NCBI GenBank assembly: GCA_964558465.1
Contig: CAZLEF010000029.1
Span: forward strand, 13,541 to 77,540
DNA length: 64,000 nucleotides
Source: JACJYC01 sp964558465
GTDB lineage: Bacteria; Bacteroidota; Bacteroidia; Chitinophagales; Saprospiraceae
Direction of reading: 5' to 3'
Shown here one piece after another: positions 27,269 to 35,636 of this stretch (positions within the stretch are counted from its first letter, which is position 1; every line of letters starts with the position of its first letter). The notes under the pieces were generated by a model. That model ran no database searches. It worked only from the letters and a program-made list of their open reading frames with translations, and was not told where the DNA came from. Position numbers and translations under genes: made by a program.

Positions 27269-28180
27269 TCAGAATAATCCGTCAACAGATAAATACCGTT
27301 CGCCGGTATCGTAATTGAAGGTCAGCACCCGGCTGCCTTTGGCGATCTCCGGGAGCTTTCTGGCCACTGCAGCCAGCGAGGCGCCGCTCGAAACGCCCGA
27401 CAACAAACCTTCTTCCAGGGCCGCCCTGCGGGCATACTCGAAAGCCTCATCCTTGCTCACCTGGATAACCCCGTCCAGCAGGCTGGTATCCATGATGCCG
27501 GGAATGAAACCGGCCCCGATGCCCTGGATAGGGTGGGGGCCCGGGTCGCCGCCGCTCAGCACAGGCGATAATTCGGGCTCAACGGCATACACCTTCAAAC
27601 CCGGGAATTTTTTTTTCAGGATCTCCGCACAGCCTGTGATATGGCCGCCGGTGCCTACGCCGGTGATCAGGTAATCCAGACCGTCCGGAAAATCCCGGAT
27701 GATTTCCTGTGCCGTGGTTTGGCGGTGGATTTCGGTATTGGCCGGATTGTCAAATTGCTGGGGCATCCAGGCATTTGGCGTGGAGGCTACCAGCTCCCTG
27801 GCTTTTTCAATGGCGCCTTTCATGCCTTTTTCACGCGGGGTGAGCTCGAATGTGGCGCCGTAAATGCTCATCAGTCGCCGCCGCTCGATGCTCATGCTCT
27901 CGGGCATCACGAGGATGAGTTTGTACCCTTTTACAGCAGCGACCAGCGCCAGGCCGATGCCGGTATTTCCGGAGGTCGGTTCGATGATAACGCTGTCCGG
28001 AGTCAGAATACCTTTCCGTTCGGCGTCTTCCACCATCGACAACGCGATCCGGTCCTTGATGCTGGCCCCGGGGTTGGCCCGTTCCAGTTTGACAAAAACC
28101 TGGCAGCGGTCGCCGAACAGCCGGTTGATCTTTAGATGCGGCGTATTCCCGATGGTATCCAGAATGTTCGTTGCGATCAT
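27269..28180 (-). CDS. cysK: Cysteine synthase (O-acetylserine sulfhydrylase)
   Basis: This 303-residue PLP enzyme has the lysine in 'NPGASIKDRIA' (about residue 42). 'EPTSGNTGIGLA' is the loop that binds the substrate carboxylate, and 'TGVGTGGHITG' binds the PLP phosphate. The overall order and length fit CysK; CysM-type activity cannot be excluded by eye. It joins sulfide from sulfite reductase to O-acetylserine. Its start overlaps the end of the methyltransferase gene by four bases, which indicates translational coupling. Confidence 0.94.
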   Translation of the reverse strand: MIATNILDTIGNTPHLKINRLFGDRCQVFVKLERANPGASIKDRIALSMVEDAERKGILTPDSVIIEPTSGNTGIGLALVAAVKGYKLILVMPESMSIERRRLMSIYGATFELTPREKGMKGAIEKARELVASTPNAWMPQQFDNPANTEIHRQTTAQEIIRDFPDGLDYLITGVGTGGHITGCAEILKKKFPGLKVYAVEPELSPVLSGGDPGPHPIQGIGAGFIPGIMDTSLLDGVIQVSKDEAFEYARRAALEEGLLSGVSSGASLAAVARKLPEIAKGSRVLTFNYDTGERYLSVDGLF

Positions 28181-28959
28181 GCCTGTGTTTGATTTGTTAG
28201 GAGTGTTATGGGGTTAAACCAGTCCATTTTTTCATGCAGCGCCACAACGTCGCCGATCACCACGAGAGCCGGAGACTTAAAATCCCGGGCGGCAACCCGT
28301 CCGGCTATATCGGTGAGGCAACCGGTGACGACACGCTGGTTTTGCAAGGTTCCGTTTTCGATCACAGCGACCGGCGTTTCCGGATTTTTGCCGCTTTCCG
28401 TCAATTGGCGTGCAATTTCTTCCAGGTTTTTTAAACCCATATAAACCACGATCGTCCCGTCAAAAGCCCGGAGAAAATCTTCCTGCAATTCCAGACCGCT
28501 TTTGCTGTGGCCGGTGAGGAAGACCACCCGCTGGGAATAGTCCCGGTGCGTGAGCGGGATGCCTGCATACGTCGCGGCTGCGATCCCGCTGGTAATGCCG
28601 GGGATGATCTCGACCTCGATGTCCCGCTCCATCAGGTATTGGGCTTCTTCGGCGCCACGTCCGAAAATGAGGGGGTCGCCGCCTTTCAACCGCACAATAT
28701 CCTTGCCCTGCAGGGCGTAAAAATGCAACATCTCGTTGATGGTATCCTGACCGGTTGCGCGCTGGTAGGGCTTTTTGCCCACGTAGATCTTTTCGGCGTC
28801 GGGGGCGTAATCCAGGATGCCGGGGTTCACGAGGTTGTCGTACAACACCAGGTCGGCCGATTCAAGGGCGGTTTTTGCCTTGACGGTGATCAAACCCGGG
28901 TCGCCCGGGCCTGCGCCGGTGATGTATACTTTCCCGCTTCCTGAATTGTGTAAACCCAT
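28177..28959 (-). CDS. cobA: Uroporphyrinogen-III C-methyltransferase (siroheme pathway)
   Basis: The ATG at 28959 was chosen because the protein then starts 'MGLHNSGSGKVYITGAGPGD', with the SAM-binding 'GAGPGDPG' in the normal place. The longer frame only translates a 9-bp tandem repeat as Asn-Arg-Ile/Val runs. The 260 residues contain 'YDNLV', 'VRLKGGDPLIFGRGAEEA', 'PGITSGIAAATYAGIPLTHR' and 'VVYMGLKNL', all SUMT hallmarks. It makes precorrin-2, which the siroheme domain of the downstream fusion converts toward siroheme, the cofactor of CysI. Gene symbol cobA/cysG-C is by function. Confidence 0.94.
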   Translation of the reverse strand: MGLHNSGSGKVYITGAGPGDPGLITVKAKTALESADLVLYDNLVNPGILDYAPDAEKIYVGKKPYQRATGQDTINEMLHFYALQGKDIVRLKGGDPLIFGRGAEEAQYLMERDIEVEIIPGITSGIAAATYAGIPLTHRDYSQRVVFLTGHSKSGLELQEDFLRAFDGTIVVYMGLKNLEEIARQLTESGKNPETPVAVIENGTLQNQRVVTGCLTDIAGRVAARDFKSPALVVIGDVVALHEKMDWFNPITLLTNQTQA

Positions 28960-29130
28960 TTTGAAATTGATTCGATTGATTCGATTGACTCGATTGATTC
29001 GATTGATTCGATTGACTCGATTGATTCGATTGAAAACGGCGGTCGTCGCATCCTCGCATCCTCGAATCCTCAATTTTTGGATTGATTCGATTAATCCAAA
29101 CAATCGGATCAATCGGACCAATCGGATCAA
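28960..29130. repeat. 9-bp repeat arrays in opposite orientation between cysI and cobA
   Basis: Array A (28966-29033) holds seven full units: ATTGATTCG with ATTGACTCG as the third and sixth, giving a higher 27-bp period. Array B (29102-29128) has AATCGGATC, AATCGGACC, AATCGGATC, which on the minus strand are ATTGATCCG-type units. Array B ends two bases before the cysI stop complement. The cotranscribed RNA could fold into a long imperfect stem. A centre with CGCATCCT/CGAATCCT repeats separates the arrays. Confidence 0.88.
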
Positions 29131-30786
29131 TTAAGTCAAGGTTTTGATCCGCCAAAGAAAATCCCCAAAATGTTCCCCCTCCGTTTTTTCAGCGGCATAA
29201 CGCGCCAGCAGCGGATCCAGTTCGTTCAGGATCTCAGCTTCGTCCAATGCTTCTTTGTACAGGGTGTTCAGCCGGTCTCCGGAAAAAGAAGCGCCCAGGT
29301 AAAGGTTGTATTTACCAGGGGCGCGGCCCACCAGGCCAATCTCGCCGAGATAAGGCCGGGCGCAACCGTTCGGGCAACCGGTCATCCGGATGCTGATCTC
29401 CTGTTCGGTTAACCCGTATTGGACCAGGAGCGCCTCGATCTTTCCCACCAGGTCGGGCAGATATCGCTCTCCTTCGGCATTGGCCAGCGGGCAAAGGTTG
29501 AGGGCTACGCAGGCCAGGGAATTTTTTCGCAATCCCGACCCGTGCTGACGGGCGGTGATGCCGTATTCCCGGAGCAGGTTTTCTATGACCGGCTTCTGTT
29601 GTTCAGACACGCGGCCGATCACCAGGTTCTGGTTGCCGGTCAGCCTGAAATCGCCTTCATGGACCTGTGCGATCATTCGCAAACCTTTCCGCAAGGGGTA
29701 TTCTTCGGTGTCTTTTACCCGGCCGCCTTCCACAAACAGGGTATAATACCAGGTTCCGTCGTGGGCTTTTATCCAGCCGAAGGCGTCGCCGTTGGTCGTA
29801 AAGTTGAAAGGGGTGGAAGGGGCTAAATCGTACCCCAGCCGTTTGTTCAGCTCTTCCCGCACAAAATCCAGCCCCAGCCGGTCGATGGTGTATTTGAACC
29901 GGGCGTTTTTCCGGTTTTCACGGTTGCCGAAATCCCGCTGGATGGTCACGATCTTTTCGCACACGTCGACCACGCGGTCCTTGTCCGCAAAACCGATCAC
30001 GTTGCCCAGCCGGGGGTAAGTGGCGCTGTCGCCGAAGGTCATGCCCATCCCGCCGCCGATGCTGACGTTGAACCCGAGCAACTGCCCATCTTTTTCGATC
30101 GCGATCAGACCGATGTCGTTCGCATAGATATCGGTGTCATTATAAGGCGGGATCGCCAGGGCGATCTTGAATTTTCGGGGCAGGTAGGTTTTGCCGTAAA
30201 CCGGCTCTTCGATGGGTTCTTCTTCAACCGTCCCGGCAATCTTTTCATTGTTGAGCCAGATATTGTAATAGGCGGTGGTATGCGGGGTCAAATGCGCACT
30301 GATCGCTTCGGCGGCTTCCTGCACTTGCCCGTGAACGGAGGAGGTGTAGGGATTGACCGTACACATCACGTTGCGGTTCACATCGCCGCAGGCGGCTATG
30401 GTATCCAGCAAGCTCTGGTTGATGCCTTGAATGGCAGCCCGGAGGTTGGTTTTCAGGATCCCATGCAGTTCAAATGCCTGCCGGGTGGTCAGTTTGAGGG
30501 TCGGCATGCCGTATTGGGTCGCCAGGTCGTCCATGGCCAGCCATTGCGCGGACGTCGCCACGCCGCCGGGTACCCGGACCCGGATCATGAAACTGTACAG
30601 GGGCTCCAGTTTTTGGGCCTTTCGCTCCTTTTCCAGGTCCCGGTCGCTCTGCACATAACTGCCGTGGAACTTGATCAAATGCTGATCCTGGGTGAACAGG
30701 GCGCCCGACACTTCGTCGGCCAGGCTCTCCCGGAGGGTTCCATGCAGATAGTTGCTCGACTCTTTTATTTTTTCTACCTCACTCAT
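29131..30786 (-). CDS. cysI: Sulfite reductase, hemoprotein subunit
   Basis: The 551-residue protein begins 'MSEVEKIKESSNYLHGTLRE', as CysI does. It has two ferredoxin-like nitrite/sulfite reductase halves and siroheme/4Fe-4S domains. The cluster ligands are visible: Cys426 and Cys432 ('CVALNLCPLANAEGER') and Cys471 and Cys475 ('MTGCPNGCARP'). It reduces sulfite to sulfide with electrons from CysJ. It lies 73 bp after cysJ, with a tandem repeat in the gap. The cobA-type gene downstream and the siroheme fusion supply its cofactor. Confidence 0.95.
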   Translation of the reverse strand: MSEVEKIKESSNYLHGTLRESLADEVSGALFTQDQHLIKFHGSYVQSDRDLEKERKAQKLEPLYSFMIRVRVPGGVATSAQWLAMDDLATQYGMPTLKLTTRQAFELHGILKTNLRAAIQGINQSLLDTIAACGDVNRNVMCTVNPYTSSVHGQVQEAAEAISAHLTPHTTAYYNIWLNNEKIAGTVEEEPIEEPVYGKTYLPRKFKIALAIPPYNDTDIYANDIGLIAIEKDGQLLGFNVSIGGGMGMTFGDSATYPRLGNVIGFADKDRVVDVCEKIVTIQRDFGNRENRKNARFKYTIDRLGLDFVREELNKRLGYDLAPSTPFNFTTNGDAFGWIKAHDGTWYYTLFVEGGRVKDTEEYPLRKGLRMIAQVHEGDFRLTGNQNLVIGRVSEQQKPVIENLLREYGITARQHGSGLRKNSLACVALNLCPLANAEGERYLPDLVGKIEALLVQYGLTEQEISIRMTGCPNGCARPYLGEIGLVGRAPGKYNLYLGASFSGDRLNTLYKEALDEAEILNELDPLLARYAAEKTEGEHFGDFLWRIKTLT

Positions 30787-30862
30787 TCAAGTTGTCAGTT
30801 GTCAGTTGTCAGTTGTCTCACCCCTCTCACCCTCTCACCCCTCTCACCCTCTCACCCTCTCA
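30787..30862. repeat. 7-bp and 8/9-bp tandem repeats between cysJ and cysI
   Basis: Four tandem GTTGTCA units (30791-30817) are followed by five CTCACCCCT/CTCACCCT units (30817-30858). The second array runs into the cysJ stop codon (complement of 30860-30862). The first begins about ten bases upstream of the cysI ATG. The whole cysJ-cysI gap is therefore repeat. Confidence 0.9.
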
Positions 30863-32719
30863 ATACACATCCTCCTGGTACCTGCCCGATTTCACCAGTT
30901 CCTTTACGTATTCCGTTGCCTTTTCCGCATTTACCCCGGCCTGTTGGGCCACGATATCGATCAACGTCTTTTTGACATCTTTCGCCATCCTTTTGGCATC
31001 GCCGCAAACGTAGAACCGGGCGCCTTCCTCCAGCCATTCAAACAAAGTGGATGCGTGGTCCCGCATCCGGTCCTGAACGTATATTTTTTGATGGGTATCG
31101 CGCGAAAAAGCGGTGTTCAGACGGGTAAGCACGCCGTTTTTGAGGAAGCGCTGCCATTCCAACTGATACAAAAAGTCGGTGGAGAAATGCTGGTCGCCGA
31201 AAAAGAGCCAGTTTTTGCCCTGGGCGCCGCTTTCTGCGCGTTCTTCCAGAAAGGCCCTGAAAGGAGCAATCCCCGTGCCGGGTCCCACCATGATCAACGG
31301 GGTGTCGCCGTTTTCAGGAAGGCGGAAGGATTCGTTGTGTTCGATGAATACCCGGGCGGTATTTCCTACGTTTAATTGATCAGCTATGAAATTGGAAACC
31401 AGGCCTTTATGCAGCCGGTTGGCATTTTTGTAAACGACCCTTCCTGCCGTGATATGCACTTCTTCAGGGTGGGCCGACAGCGAACTGGCGATGGAATACA
31501 ACCTCGGTTGCAGGGGCAGAAGGGCGCCTGCGAACTCCTGTTCGGAAAGCGGGACCCGGAATTCGGCGAGTATATCCCAGATGTCTTTGCCGTACACGAA
31601 GGCGCTGGTCTGTTCCTTATTGTCCAACAGGCCGGATAACCATTCAGCGGTTTCTTTGGCGCCTTTTTCCAGGGCCAGCGCCTGGTAATTTTTGAGGAAT
31701 GCCCCGGAAACCGTCGTGATCTCGGCCTGGCTGGTCAACCATTCCCGGAAACTGAAGGTTTTGCCGCCCTGATCCACCGGTTTTTCCGGGTTGAACCCCA
31801 GATTCCCGATCAGGGCGTCTACCAGGGCTGCGTCATTATCCGCCCGGATGCCCAACGCATCCCCCGGTTGGTAGGTCAGGCCGCTTTCCGCCAGGGAAAG
31901 TTCCAGGTGATAGGTTTGTTTGGCAGAACCCCTGCCATTCAACTGAATTTTATCCAGCACTTCGGCTGAATAAGGTTTTTTGCGGTTATACGAAGGTGAT
32001 ATTTTACTGTTGAGGGTTGTCTGCCCGTTGTGAAAAGCGGCCTTTGGGAGCCCATCTTTTTGAGGTGATTCCTGTTGTACGGCCCTTAATACGCCTTCGA
32101 TCCAAAGACCTGCGGTTTCTTCGTAATCCACGTCTGCGTCGGCTCTTTCCACCAGCCGTTTGGCGCCCAGGGCCGAAAGCCGCTGGTCAAATTCCTTTCC
32201 GGTCTGGCAAAAACTGGCGTAACTCTTGTCCCCGAGTGCCAGGACCGCATACTTCAGGTTGGGCAATTGAGCCGCCTTTCTGGAATGAATGAAGGCATGC
32301 AGGTCTTCCGCCGCAGGAGGTGGGTCGCCTTCACCGTGGGTGCTCACCACCAGGATCAGGATCTGCTCCTGCTCCAGTTCTGCCGGTTTGTACTGGTTCA
32401 TATCCTTCAGCCCAGCCTCGACGCCCAGGTCCTTCAACCGCGACTGCAATTGAGCCGCTATCTTTTTGCCGTTGCCGGTTTTTGAACCGAACAGAATGTT
32501 CAGCTTCGGAGCGTCTGCGGCAGCGGTACCGGCCGGCGCCATGGCGGGCAATTCCCGGATCAATTCCAGCAACTGGGTACTGCTGTGCTGCAACCCCGTC
32601 AAATAACCCGAAAGCCACTGGAGCTGGGGCGCAGAGATTCCCTTCGCCCAATCCTGCCATTGTTGGGCCTCATTCCTGGCCATCGGCCCGGTTGGAACAG
32701 CAAAAGTTACCTTGGTCAT
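30860..32719 (-). CDS. cysJ: Sulfite reductase, flavoprotein subunit
   Basis: The ATG at 32719 (MTKVTFAVPTGPMARNEAQQ) is preferred to a GTG 36 bases upstream. The roughly 619-residue protein has a flavodoxin domain ('LFGSKTGNGKKIA', 'VSTHGEGDPP', 'LGDKSYASFCQTG'), a diflavin-reductase FAD domain ('PRLYSIASS', 'GLVSNFIAD') and an NADPH domain ('VGPGTGIAPFRAFLEER', 'FFGDQH', 'YVQDRM', 'YVCGDAKRMAKDV'). It ends in the family-typical 'GRYQEDVY'. It passes electrons from NADPH through FAD and FMN to CysI. It is the first gene of the cys operon, behind a promoter-like element and a large inverted repeat. Confidence 0.95.
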   Translation of the reverse strand: MTKVTFAVPTGPMARNEAQQWQDWAKGISAPQLQWLSGYLTGLQHSSTQLLELIRELPAMAPAGTAAADAPKLNILFGSKTGNGKKIAAQLQSRLKDLGVEAGLKDMNQYKPAELEQEQILILVVSTHGEGDPPPAAEDLHAFIHSRKAAQLPNLKYAVLALGDKSYASFCQTGKEFDQRLSALGAKRLVERADADVDYEETAGLWIEGVLRAVQQESPQKDGLPKAAFHNGQTTLNSKISPSYNRKKPYSAEVLDKIQLNGRGSAKQTYHLELSLAESGLTYQPGDALGIRADNDAALVDALIGNLGFNPEKPVDQGGKTFSFREWLTSQAEITTVSGAFLKNYQALALEKGAKETAEWLSGLLDNKEQTSAFVYGKDIWDILAEFRVPLSEQEFAGALLPLQPRLYSIASSLSAHPEEVHITAGRVVYKNANRLHKGLVSNFIADQLNVGNTARVFIEHNESFRLPENGDTPLIMVGPGTGIAPFRAFLEERAESGAQGKNWLFFGDQHFSTDFLYQLEWQRFLKNGVLTRLNTAFSRDTHQKIYVQDRMRDHASTLFEWLEEGARFYVCGDAKRMAKDVKKTLIDIVAQQAGVNAEKATEYVKELVKSGRYQEDVY

Positions 32720-32777
32720 TCCTTTAGATTTTGGCTTCAAATCCGGATTGAACACGACCGGCTGAACATTTTCTGCG

Positions 32778-32786
32778 GCAAAGATA
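32778..32786 (-). promoter_or_regulatory. Consensus -7 promoter element of the cys operon
   Basis: On the minus strand the sequence is TATCTTTGC, an exact match to TAnnTTTGY. Transcription would start near 32772, leaving a leader of about 50 bases before the cysJ ATG at 32719. No good TTTG -33 box is present; that position is occupied by the inverted repeat at 32801-32836. Confidence 0.6.
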
Positions 32787-32800
32787 AAGGAAGATTTTTT

Positions 32801-32836
32801 AAATTCCTATAACTCCTATTATATTAATAGGAATTT
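32801..32836. promoter_or_regulatory. Inverted-repeat operator upstream of cysJ
   Basis: The left arm AACTCCTATTA (32811-32821) and right arm TAATAGGAATT (32825-32835) are inverted repeats with a 3-base centre and one mismatch in 11. A third half-site, AAATTCCTAT (32801-32810), lies in front and pairs perfectly with ATAGGAATTT (32827-32836). The block covers the -33 region and upstream of the candidate promoter. It is the obvious binding site for the Rrf2-type regulator encoded 40 bp away, although that pairing is inferred. Confidence 0.65.
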
Positions 32837-32872
32837 AACATAAAAACAGAATGTCCGGCGGTAAGGCAGGCG

Positions 32873-33319
32873 TTATATCATAAAATCTACGGGGAAACCA
32901 GGTTCCATATTCATCAGGTTCTGCAGCGACTTGCCTTCGATGACATGAAGGGTGGCGTCGCGTACCTCGATAAAAAAGCGTCGCAGGTTGCATTTGTCCT
33001 CCGGATAAGGGCAAACCCGGCAAGGTTCATAAAATTTTTTGCTCACACAGGGGAGTTGGGCGATGGGTCCGTCCACCAGGCGAATAATGTCCACCAAAGG
33101 AATTTCCGACGGCGGTTTGAGCAGGTAATAGCCGCCGCTTTTGCCGGCCTTGCTGCCGAGGATACCCACGTTCCGAAGTTCAAGCAGGATGGCTTCCAAA
33201 AATTTATAAGGCATCTTCCGTTCTTCCGCAATGCGGTTGATCGGGATGGGCGCCTGACCGTAATGCTCGCCCAGGTAGGTGAGGGCGTGCATGGCATATT
33301 GGGTTTTTGCGGATAACAT
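32873..33319 (-). CDS. Rrf2-family transcription regulator (probable cys operon regulator)
   Basis: The 148-residue protein has the Rrf2 winged helix at its start ('MLSAKTQYAMHALTYLGEHY', 'IPINRIAEERKMPYKFLEAI') and the wing 'SKAGKSGGYYLLKPP'. Four cysteines (91, 100, 103, 110: 'LPCVSKKFYEPCRVCPYPEDKC') could hold an iron-sulfur cluster or zinc. Family members include IscR (Fe-S sensor) and CymR (cysteine metabolism). The location directly upstream of cysJ in the same orientation, next to an inverted repeat, points to control of sulfate assimilation. It may be read from its own promoter or from the S9 peptidase gene behind it. Confidence 0.88.
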   Translation of the reverse strand: MLSAKTQYAMHALTYLGEHYGQAPIPINRIAEERKMPYKFLEAILLELRNVGILGSKAGKSGGYYLLKPPSEIPLVDIIRLVDGPIAQLPCVSKKFYEPCRVCPYPEDKCNLRRFFIEVRDATLHVIEGKSLQNLMNMEPGFPVDFMI

Positions 33320-33350
33320 ATCTCTTAATGCTGGCCACGCCTGTGGCGTG

Positions 33351-33415
33351 GTGGATGCTGGATGCTGGATTCCAGTATCTTGTATCGAGCATCCAGCATC
33401 TAGTATCCAGTAAGT
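33351..33415. repeat. 7-bp repeat array that reverses orientation, over the S9 peptidase stop codon
   Basis: Units of 7 bp run GGATGCT, GGATGCT, GGATTCC, AGTATCT, TGTATCG, AGCATCC, AGCATCT, AGTATCC. The later units are the reverse complement type of the first ones. The stop codon of the S9 peptidase (complement of 33400-33402) and its last three or four residues lie inside the array. A GCCACGCCTGTGGCGTGG palindrome precedes it at about 33334-33351. Confidence 0.8.
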
Positions 33416-35475
33416 TTTCTGTCAAAAAAATCAGCCGTTGCCTCAAAAGCGGCCAGCCAGTTCCGGTGCAGCAGAAAGCCGTGAATTTCATCCGGAAAGA
33501 TCAACTGTTCGAAATAGACCTTTTGCTTCCGGAGGGATTCCGCGATATCGACGGTCTCGCTGAACGGAACATTCCGGTCGTCATCGCCATGAATCAGCAA
33601 CACCGGCGACCGCCAGGTATCGATATAGGCCACCGGTGAAGACTCATACGCCTTTTTCGCGATTTCCGGCCTTTTTAAAACCTCATAATCGGGCACAAAG
33701 TTGCGAATGACCACGTTCCAGTCGTGTACGCCATGTATATCAACGCCTGCTGCAAACAGGTCGGATGCCTTTGCCAGGCCCAGCGCCGTGAGGTAACCGC
33801 CGTAAGAGCCGCCCCAAAGGCCAATTCTATCGGGGTCGACATCCGGCCGGTTTTTCAGGTACAGGCCGGCGCCCAGTACATCATTGAATTCACTGGCGCC
33901 GTCGGCCCCGTAGTTGATGGCCTCCCGGAATTCCATGCCGTAACCGGTGCCGCTCCGGTAATTGACCGAAAACACAATATACCCCCTGGCGGCCAGGTAT
34001 TGGTTGAGGGCATAACTGTTGTGGTAGTACCCCATCGGGTGGAAGCCGAGCAACATCTGACGTTGGGAGCCGCCGTGGAAAAACAGAATGGCGGGGCGTT
34101 TCTCTCCGGGTTTCAGGCCGGCCGGCCGGAAGAGCTGACCGTTTATTTTCATTCCGTCTGCCGCGGTAAAAATGATCTGTTCGGGTTCAACCAGTTGGTC
34201 GGCGGGGAATCGCGCGGGGATGCTGCCGGGCGCCAGGGGCCGGAGTTGTCCGTTTTGCACGCGCACGGCATGGGCCGGTTTTCGCCCGCCGGAGGCCAAT
34301 GCCGCGACATGCCCCGACGCTGCGGTCGTCACCGGCATCCATTCGATGCCCGGGCCGCTGGTGAGTTGGCTGGGTGCTTTGTCGGTCGGCCTTACTTGCC
34401 AGACATGCTGACGGTCAATATCGCCCTGATTGGAGGAATAGACCAGGCTTTTTCCGTCGGATGCCTGGGATACAAACTGAATTTCAAAGGCGCCGGGCGT
34501 GAGGTTCCTGGCTGTGCCGCCCTGATCGGGTACGGCCCAAAGGTGGGTCCAGCCATCGCCCTCATAAGGGAACACAAGATGGCTGCCGGTCCAGAAAAGC
34601 TGGCGGGCGGCGGAAACATTTCGAAAAGCGCTTCCCGGGCCTTCCGGGGCCTGCCATACCGCGGTGGTTTTTCCGGTAGCGACCTCGGCCACCATAACCG
34701 ACCAGGGGAGGGCGCTCCGTTTCGGGATAAAAAGCAATATACCTTTTTCGTGGGGTTCGCGGATAAATGCCAGGCGTTTGCCGTCGGCCGACCAGACCGG
34801 GCTTTGGTCCAGATCGACGCTGGGCGACAAATACCGGATATTGCGGGTCTGCCGGTCGAAGATGCCGATGAAGCTATGGTCGCCCCGGTGGCTGACAAAC
34901 GCCAGTTGCGATCCGTCGGGCGACCAGTTCAGGTTGCCTGCGCCCCCGCGGATCTGGAACATTTGCCGGGGTTGGCCGTCCGGTTTCAAGTCCAGGCTCC
35001 AGACCTGCCCGCGCCGGATAAAAGCCAGCGATTGCCCGTCGGGATGCGGAAGGGGCGCCGACCCATCCGCCAGCATCCGGGCTTCGCCACCCGAAAACGG
35101 CACGCTCCAGACGACTTGTGCAACTGGATCCGGGCGGCTGACGGGGTTGGGGATTTCGCCCTGCCGGTTGGGGCCGCCTCCCCGGACAAAAAAAAGCTGC
35201 CCTCCGCCGGGCGAAAAAACCAGGTCGGCGAGGTCCTGGCCGTCGTCGCCGGTAAAGGCCGTGATCATGCGGCCCTGGTAATCCGGTCCTTCCGCCACCC
35301 AGACATTCCTGGCTCCTTCGGAATTCTGGACCCAGGCCAGCCGGTCGCCGTAGGGTGCAGCCACCAACCCGGAAGTAAAAGGCGCGGACATCACGTCTGC
35401 CAGTGTAAAAGTTTGCGACCACCCGCAGCAGGCCCATAACAGGCCGGCGATCCACAACAAGCAGTATCTTTTCAT
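33400..35475 (-). CDS. Secreted S9 family peptidase (prolyl oligopeptidase-like)
   Basis: The ATG at 35475 gives a signal peptide (MKRYCLLWIAGLLWACCGWS). About residues 25-430 form a beta-propeller of TolB/WD40-like blades ('LNWSPDGSQLAFVSHRGDHS', 'PVWSADGKRLAFI'). The C-terminal alpha/beta-hydrolase has the catalytic Ser557 in 'GGSYGGY', Asp633 in 'HGDDDRNVPF' and His665 in 'DEIHGF'. It should cut short peptides in the periplasm or outside, as DPP IV or acylaminoacyl peptidases do. Length (about 691 residues) is normal. The C-terminus is encoded by a repeat array. It is not obviously tied to the sulfur genes. Confidence 0.9.
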   Translation of the reverse strand: MKRYCLLWIAGLLWACCGWSQTFTLADVMSAPFTSGLVAAPYGDRLAWVQNSEGARNVWVAEGPDYQGRMITAFTGDDGQDLADLVFSPGGGQLFFVRGGGPNRQGEIPNPVSRPDPVAQVVWSVPFSGGEARMLADGSAPLPHPDGQSLAFIRRGQVWSLDLKPDGQPRQMFQIRGGAGNLNWSPDGSQLAFVSHRGDHSFIGIFDRQTRNIRYLSPSVDLDQSPVWSADGKRLAFIREPHEKGILLFIPKRSALPWSVMVAEVATGKTTAVWQAPEGPGSAFRNVSAARQLFWTGSHLVFPYEGDGWTHLWAVPDQGGTARNLTPGAFEIQFVSQASDGKSLVYSSNQGDIDRQHVWQVRPTDKAPSQLTSGPGIEWMPVTTAASGHVAALASGGRKPAHAVRVQNGQLRPLAPGSIPARFPADQLVEPEQIIFTAADGMKINGQLFRPAGLKPGEKRPAILFFHGGSQRQMLLGFHPMGYYHNSYALNQYLAARGYIVFSVNYRSGTGYGMEFREAINYGADGASEFNDVLGAGLYLKNRPDVDPDRIGLWGGSYGGYLTALGLAKASDLFAAGVDIHGVHDWNVVIRNFVPDYEVLKRPEIAKKAYESSPVAYIDTWRSPVLLIHGDDDRNVPFSETVDIAESLRKQKVYFEQLIFPDEIHGFLLHRNWLAAFEATADFFDRKLTGY

Positions 35476-35508
35476 TTCAAAGCTGGTTTCGTCCGGATAA
35501 ATGTAAAA

Positions 35509-35541
35509 CAAATATTGGATTCTGATAAAAAGGCCGCCAAC
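35509..35541 (-). promoter_or_regulatory. Candidate promoter of the S9 peptidase gene
   Basis: On the minus strand TTGG (35540-35537), a 20-base spacer and AATATTTG (35516-35509) resemble TTTG-N19-TAnnTTTG with one mismatch in each box. It would give a leader of roughly 30 bases. Motif match only. Confidence 0.35.
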
Positions 35542-35636
35542 TTTGACTCATCCCGAGTATTTATAGTTATGCCGCCTGATTCCGGGCAAACCTGCAACTA
35601 TCCATTTAGGTTGGCGAATTTTTATCAAGAATTTTA

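Noticed and set aside
28960..29130. N-terminal extension of the uroporphyrinogen methyltransferase
   Set aside because: It translates a 9-bp tandem repeat (Asn-Arg-Ile/Val) and precedes the natural start of the SAM-binding fold.
33724..35439. 571-residue plus-strand frame across the S9 peptidase
   Set aside because: It is antisense to a gene with the full Ser-Asp-His triad; the length follows from high GC content.
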